From Planoprotostelium fungivorum (taxonomy: Eukaryota; Evosea; Variosea; Cavosteliida; Cavosteliaceae), in NCBI GenBank assembly GCA_003024175.1, contig MDYQ01000149.1, forward strand, positions 1 to 64,000: a stretch of 64,000 nucleotides of DNA, in the 5' to 3' direction. Below the pieces are notes generated by a model that saw only the letters and a list, made by a program, of their open reading frames with translations, was not told the origin of the DNA and did no database searches. Position numbers and translations under genes: made by a program. Positions within the stretch are counted from its first letter, which is position 1. Every line of letters starts with the position of its first letter. Below, one piece after another: positions 59,960-64,000 of this stretch.

Positions 59960-61022
59960 TCTCAACTGACAAGAACATACCGACACGCTCCTCTTTGACG
60001 GATGTTCTTTCGTGAACTGCGAAGGTGAAGCCTCCGCAGCGTCATCTGTGTTTGTGTCTGATGAGATCAAGCAGGTACATACGTGCACCCATCAAATTGA
60101 GTGGTGGTAGCTATGAGAAAGTCATTATCAGAGACGTTGAATCGGGCGAGATCTAGCCAGTTCGTTTCAATGTCGGTTTCCGATATTCATTTTATTTCCA
60201 TTTATTCTCTTAGGCCACATCTACTTCGACTGGTACACGACCATTGGTGAAGTTTACATGGACAACATGACGTTCACTGGCCTCCAATCGGACTCTCATT
60301 TGGGGTCATCATCTCGGCCGGAGTCATCGGCAGCTTCAACATGAACACGATCACTGTCTTGAGTTGTCTCATGGGGCCAGAGTCTGCCTTCTTAGCCCTC
60401 ATGCCCACTTATAACAGCCCAGAGAGGCCAATGGTAGTCGGTTCTGTTCACATCTACAACGTTGTAGATTGACGGGAAAGGTCTCTGGAAATCAATTGTC
60501 TTCAATCTTCTTGGACATAGATGATTTCTGTTTTGATCACGTGACTGTGACTGTCAACCGAGCCAACAGCGATGTGGGAGGTATGCGAAATTCCATCGAA
60601 TTTCACGTGACATTTCAAATGTAGTATGATGATCTACACAAAGTCCACTCGATTAGTCATGAGAGACATGATCTTCCGTGGAAATTCCGCAGCAAGCAGT
60701 GAAGGGGCATTGTACGTGCTCAACGTGGCACCACATCATTCTATAACTTGAAATTCTTTCAGAATTCTCTGATAAATTATGCAGTGCTCTTTGTCAATCA
60801 ATCTCCTGCTGTGAGTTGTCATTTGAATTTTGAATCTCACATACCACACAGACGGCCTCCCTTCAATTCACCAATTGCACCTTTTCTCTCAATAGGGGGA
60901 ATATGGGTGCGGCAATCTACACCAGTGTAGATACAACCTTTATCGGTGGCTCAATTGGTAATCACCCCGTGGTACAGAGCAGCATATATGACGTCAGTTC
61001 TGGCCTGACCTCACTGGCATGA
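59960..61022 (+). CDS. Beta-helix repeat protein (polymorphic outer membrane-like repeats), possibly partial
   Basis: Exon-sized segments on the plus strand carry repeats of the FxNCxFxxN...GAIY type: LLFDGCSFVNCEGEASAASSV, VYMDNMTFTGLQSDS, LVMRDMIFRGNSAASSEGALYV, and LQFTNCTFSLNRGNMGAAIYTSV followed by TFIGGSIGN. These are the parallel beta-helix repeats seen in large secreted or membrane proteins of some protists and bacteria. I found no start codon with a signal peptide and the C-terminus stops abruptly at 61020-61022, with no membrane helix. It may be a truncated copy of a larger family. Exon joins are unsure. Confidence 0.45.
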
Positions 61023-61466
61023 GTATTGTATCCATGTATTTTGTTATAAAAAATTGCAAAGTATTGTACTGCCATCTTTTGTTCAAATTTATTCACACAC
61101 AAAGAAGAAAAAAGAAGAAAGAAAACACTAACTATGCAGATTGCACAGAAGAGGATGGATGGCATGCAAGCGGCTATTAGCGAGAGTAAATGCCCGGTCA
61201 AATCGAGAGAGGGGTAAGGGTAGAATCATTAAGATGTGAAATTTCAAAGAAATCTCAATTCTGACAGATAACAGGTGCATCAAAAAGAGACCTCAGATAA
61301 ACATTCTCCAATGAACAAAAAGCAGCTTGCTGCACTCTGCAAGGACAGAAATATCAAAGTAGGGAGTAAGTCACAATCTTCAAGCTGTCATGTATACTGA
61401 GAGGTCATAGAACTGACCGTGCCTGCTTTGAAAACATAACTCAAAACGACACACGACAATCTCACA
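61023..61466. other. Unassigned ~440 bp with a SAP-like peptide
   Basis: AT-rich. A plus-strand segment near 61312 reads MNKKQLAALCKDRNIKVG, resembling the start of a SAP DNA-binding motif, just upstream of the transposase fragment. It may belong to that element's N-terminus or accessory domain. Confidence 0.4.
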
Positions 61467-61784
61467 TTGAGAGATTTGGACATATTCTTGCGGGATACCA
61501 AGAAGGTCAAGGGTGGAGATCTTCCATCAGTCAATGCACCCGATGATGAAATCTGTAAGATGGTCGACACTTTCAACGCTAAGCTTGGGAGCCTCAAGTT
61601 TCAACACCAATGCTGGAATTGGGATTCTGCAATTTTCTGTTACGTGATCAAAATGCTTGCTGTTCAAGCGTGGACCCTCTGGCTCAAAGCCACATTCAAT
61701 GGCAACATTAATCCTCTCGAAAGAACCATAGAACACTTTATTATCCAACTGAGGACCAAACTTCTTGAGGAATCAGAACAATAA
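61467..61784 (+). pseudogene. piggyBac-like transposase, C-terminal part
   Basis: Reads LRDLDIFLRDTKKVKGGD, then VDTFNAKLGSLKFQHQCWNWDSA and VIKMLAVQAWTLWLKAT, finishing LRTKLLEESEQ. The VD..N / W...F.Y....... NAW-like spacing matches the last part of the DDE domain of piggyBac transposases. The stop is 5 bp from a 36-bp terminal motif (61790-61825). The N-terminal catalytic part is not found upstream in this orientation. Family call moderate. Confidence 0.5.
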
Positions 61785-61789
61785 AATTT

Positions 61790-61825
61790 GCCCATGTTTT
61801 AACCCAGTCCAAGGGCATGTTTTAA
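61790..61825 (+). repeat. Terminal motif, piggyBac-like element, copy 1
   Basis: 36 bp that contains CATGTTTTAA twice, 22 bp apart, and ends TTAA, the piggyBac target. The same motif with four differences is at 63955-63990. It directly follows the transposase stop. Confidence 0.7.
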
Positions 61826-63042
61826 GAAGGTATATCCTAGCAGCCTTTTCTCCTCTAGTCATTCAGAATCCTCCAGTGCTTCAAAAAACAGCGTACTGCA
61901 TAAATATTAGATTCTGTTGCATTTTTCTGAAGATTTATTTATTCAAGTGGTCCTGATGACCTCACTAAGCAGCAACAGAGTAAGCAGGTAAGCTGGTTGA
62001 TGAACAAACCTAGGAACAGTTCTTAGGATGTGTGGCAAAACATACACCTCCTGAGGTGTTTCAAAGATGTGTTGAACAGTATGATGATCCAGATGCTAAA
62101 TATGAACAGTATAAGATTGTATTATATAGCAGTGGATTGAGGAATTCAGCATATGAGAAAGAATTGAATGCCTGACATAAAAACAGAGCAATAGTGTTGG
62201 GATGAAGATTCAACATTTACCTAAGAGTATTAGAGAGTATGTGTAGGACCCCTGCAGATTTCAAAGATTACCTTGATGAGATATCAGCTGAAACAAAGTA
62301 TCTCAGCACTATAAGCAGATTAGTGAAGAAAGAGAATGTCCTGTTTGTCTCATTGCCCAGAGCTTAACACTGTTGTACGCTTTTGCTATATCCAACAGTG
62401 TTACATGTAACACCACTCTTTATTGACATATTTTTAAAATACATTTTATGTTATTTTGACTTTTATAATTCAAGTGTTACTTATGTTTCCATCATAGTTC
62501 ACCTATACAGTATGCATTTATGATATGCCTTTGGATTATTCTCTACCTGGGTAAAGTGTCATCAATGACCTGGTACCCTCCTTAAGATGTGATAAGTGCC
62601 AATGTGCTATTTTTTAGTGTACATGGAACCAATAGATAGTCCACCTTGTTCAGCAAAATGCGCTGATTCCAATGGTATGTCACACAAACGTTGCCCAAGA
62701 TGAGCAAATTGTGGATTACCACCATCATATCATACTTGGAATCCCAACAGTCAGGTAGATAGGGGCAAGCTTGGGTGGTATGGGGTCCCTGAGTCCATTG
62801 GGGGTGGGGAGTTAACCCCTTGTTGAGAGGAATAAAATGAGAGTGAGGTGGGAGAGAGCATATCATATGTTTTATCCAGCTTTTTAGCTCTTAGCCAAGC
62901 CATTTCTGAACAATCAATTACAAAAATTATGACCAGGACAATTTGGTAATTACAAAAACAATCATATGACCAAGCTTTAGCCAATGGACATATATTGTTT
63001 GTTTATCTTTCTTCTGCAATTCTATCTTATTTAATTGAAGTA
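61826..63042. other. TE-derived mosaic, ~1.2 kb, no intact gene
   Basis: AT-rich, with scattered coding-like patches: AKHTPPEVFQRCVEQYDD at about 62038 (shared with 51665-51840), then VLYSSGLRNSAYEKELN, and FKDYLDEISAETKYLSTISRLV at about 62255. Near 62625-62760 a Cys/His-rich plus-strand patch (SPPCSAKCADSNG; KRCPR; ANCGLPPSYHTWNPN) could be the zinc-binding tail of a piggyBac-like or CRN-associated transposase. Nothing is continuous. Confidence 0.45.
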
Positions 63043-63579
63043 TTAGTTTATAGTGATTATGTTTTGCAAAGTACATATGCTTGTGTCTTCTCTTTGCCAT
63101 GCCCACATCGTCTCATCGAGCGTTGCGTAACCACCGGGAATGATGCTTGTCTCAAAGTTGCGGTTCACCATCGGCCAAATGGTCTCCCATGATAAATGCA
63201 GATATGAGGCTATCTGATTGTACTTGTTGATGCTGAGAGATGTCCCGCTGAACATGTCCCGAAGCTCCTTTTGGGACTTGTGAAAGGTGACCATTTCGGA
63301 CAATTGTGCGACGGCAAATTTGAGATAGTGGCTGCTGTCCAGCTGGATGTTTTCACGTTTTCCAGTCTTAGCGACGATCGGGTATCTCTGCCTAGAGCCT
63401 CGGCAAATTTCCTCCAGTATGTTTGGAGATATTATCCTTTTAAAGAAATTGGCAGGAGTTTGAGAATTGCGAACTCTTCTGAACAGTTTTAAACTAGTCA
63501 CATTGGTGTAGTGATTCTTCTTGACAGACTTGAAATCGTCCAGTAGACTGTCGAGATCATCAGGATTGGAGTTCCTCAT
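63043..63579 (-). pseudogene. piggyBac-like transposase, N-terminal part
   Basis: Begins MRNSNPDDLDSLLDDFKSV, then IQLDSSHYLKFAVAQLSEMV, FSGTSLSINKYNQIASYLHLS and YATLDETMWAWQ, the last resembling the piggyBac catalytic block S(L/I)DE(S/T)M around the first catalytic Asp. It is cut off soon after that block. Opposite in orientation to the C-terminal piece at 61467-61784, so the two are not one simple element. Confidence 0.65.
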
Positions 63580-63638
63580 TATATATAGTCAAACATGTTA
63601 CAAACACTATCGACTTTTATTAAGGTGAAAGTTGCTCT

Positions 63639-63932
63639 ATGTCTACCAGTCACGTGCATCAGATACTGATTGAAAATGCAGTCGGGGAAGGGAAGATGGG
63701 AATGGAATCACCGAGTGAAGAGAGTAGGAGCAGCATCCCCTCTCTACCTGAAGATGTCATACGAGGTGACCATCTCATTCATCCATCTGATCTCTATCGT
63801 CTACACGTCTATGAGTTAAGAGAGAATGACAAAGAACAGAGGACATGCTGTTGGCCATGATGACACCCATGGAGGAAGCAGTGTCTGGGTTAGGGGGACT
63901 CTCTATTCAAGAGCCGTTGAACTCGGCATTTA
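63639..63932 (+). CDS. Small spliced ORF, ~75 aa, unknown
   Basis: Two exons joined by a GT-AG intron of about 80 nt give MSTSHVHQILIENAVGEGKMG, ...SSIPSLPEDVIREDM, LLAMMTPMEEAVSGLGGLSIQ and EPLNSAFKL before a TGA. Composition and the clean splice suggest a real protein. It lies between the piggyBac-like N-terminal piece (opposite strand, 60 bp away) and terminal motif copy 2 (about 22 bp downstream), so it may be an accessory ORF of that element or a host gene whose 3' end abuts it. No family recognised. Confidence 0.5.
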
Positions 63933-63954
63933 AATTGTGAACGTCCCGCTCGGA

Positions 63955-63990
63955 GCCCATGTTTTAACCCGGCCCGCGGGCATGTTTTAA
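63955..63990 (+). repeat. Terminal motif, piggyBac-like element, copy 2
   Basis: Same 36-bp motif as 61790-61825 with four substitutions in the middle; also ends in TTAA. Relative to the nearest transposase piece (63579-63043, minus) it would be the 5' terminus. Confidence 0.7.
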
Positions 63991-64000
63991 TACTCGACAC

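Noticed and set aside
1-64000. tRNA genes, CRISPR arrays, telomeric repeats, bacterial operons
   Set aside because: I looked for B-box-like GGTTCGA, regularly spaced repeats and telomere-like tracts and saw none; the spliced gene structure rules out bacterial DNA.

Overview
The window is nuclear DNA of a gene-dense, unicellular eukaryote. Nearly every gene is broken by short GT-AG introns (mostly about 35-60 nt), intergenic gaps are often only 15-150 bp, and the products are eukaryotic (SUMO E1, AP-3 delta, LSM1, CDK, Rab, PP2C, WDR48). A Mei2-like RNA-binding protein, a CRIB-bearing STE20 kinase and the compact style fit an amoebozoan. CFAP52 and a TTC29-like protein are axonemal, so the lineage probably keeps a flagellate stage. 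A protosteloid amoeboflagellate is one guess; the species cannot be read from the sequence.

Layout of the conserved part (1-48.3 kb): ENGase with an N-terminal jelly-roll domain (-, cut by the left edge); SAE1 (+); protoporphyrinogen oxidase (-); a Ser/Thr kinase (+); a Mei2-like protein (+); a TopBP1-like multi-BRCT protein (-); a small secreted protein (+); an EEP-family phosphohydrolase (-); an SDR dehydrogenase (-); PHO88/SND3 (-); CFAP52 (+); RIT1 tRNA modifier (-); a helical-repeat (PPR-like) protein (-); PP2C (+); a Rab GTPase (+); a mucin-like membrane protein (+); WDR48 (+); TTC29-like (+); AP-3 delta (-); LSM1 (+); a kelch protein (+); a STE20 kinase (+); a CDK (-). These are housekeeping genes with no evident operon-like logic, although several pairs share very short divergent promoters.

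From 48.3 kb the character changes. A 4.75-kb segment is bounded by inverted ~300-bp arms (48477-48785 and 52853-53228). It holds a Crinkler-like gene with a restriction-nuclease-type core, hAT transposase remnants and small non-autonomous hAT-type elements (TIR TAAGGACCTG, 8-bp target duplications). Paralogous copies without the insert are present in the same window and serve as empty sites. Next come a Fic-domain gene (-) and a large RUN / acidic coiled-coil / Rubicon-homology gene (+) that looks like a late-endosome/autophagy adaptor. The last 4 kb contain a beta-helix repeat gene, two piggyBac-like transposase pieces and two nearly identical 36-bp terminal motifs, with a small spliced ORF between the second motif and its transposase.

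Gene identities come from motif recognition in the translations; exon joins were inferred by reading splice signals by eye and should be taken as approximate. No searches could be run.
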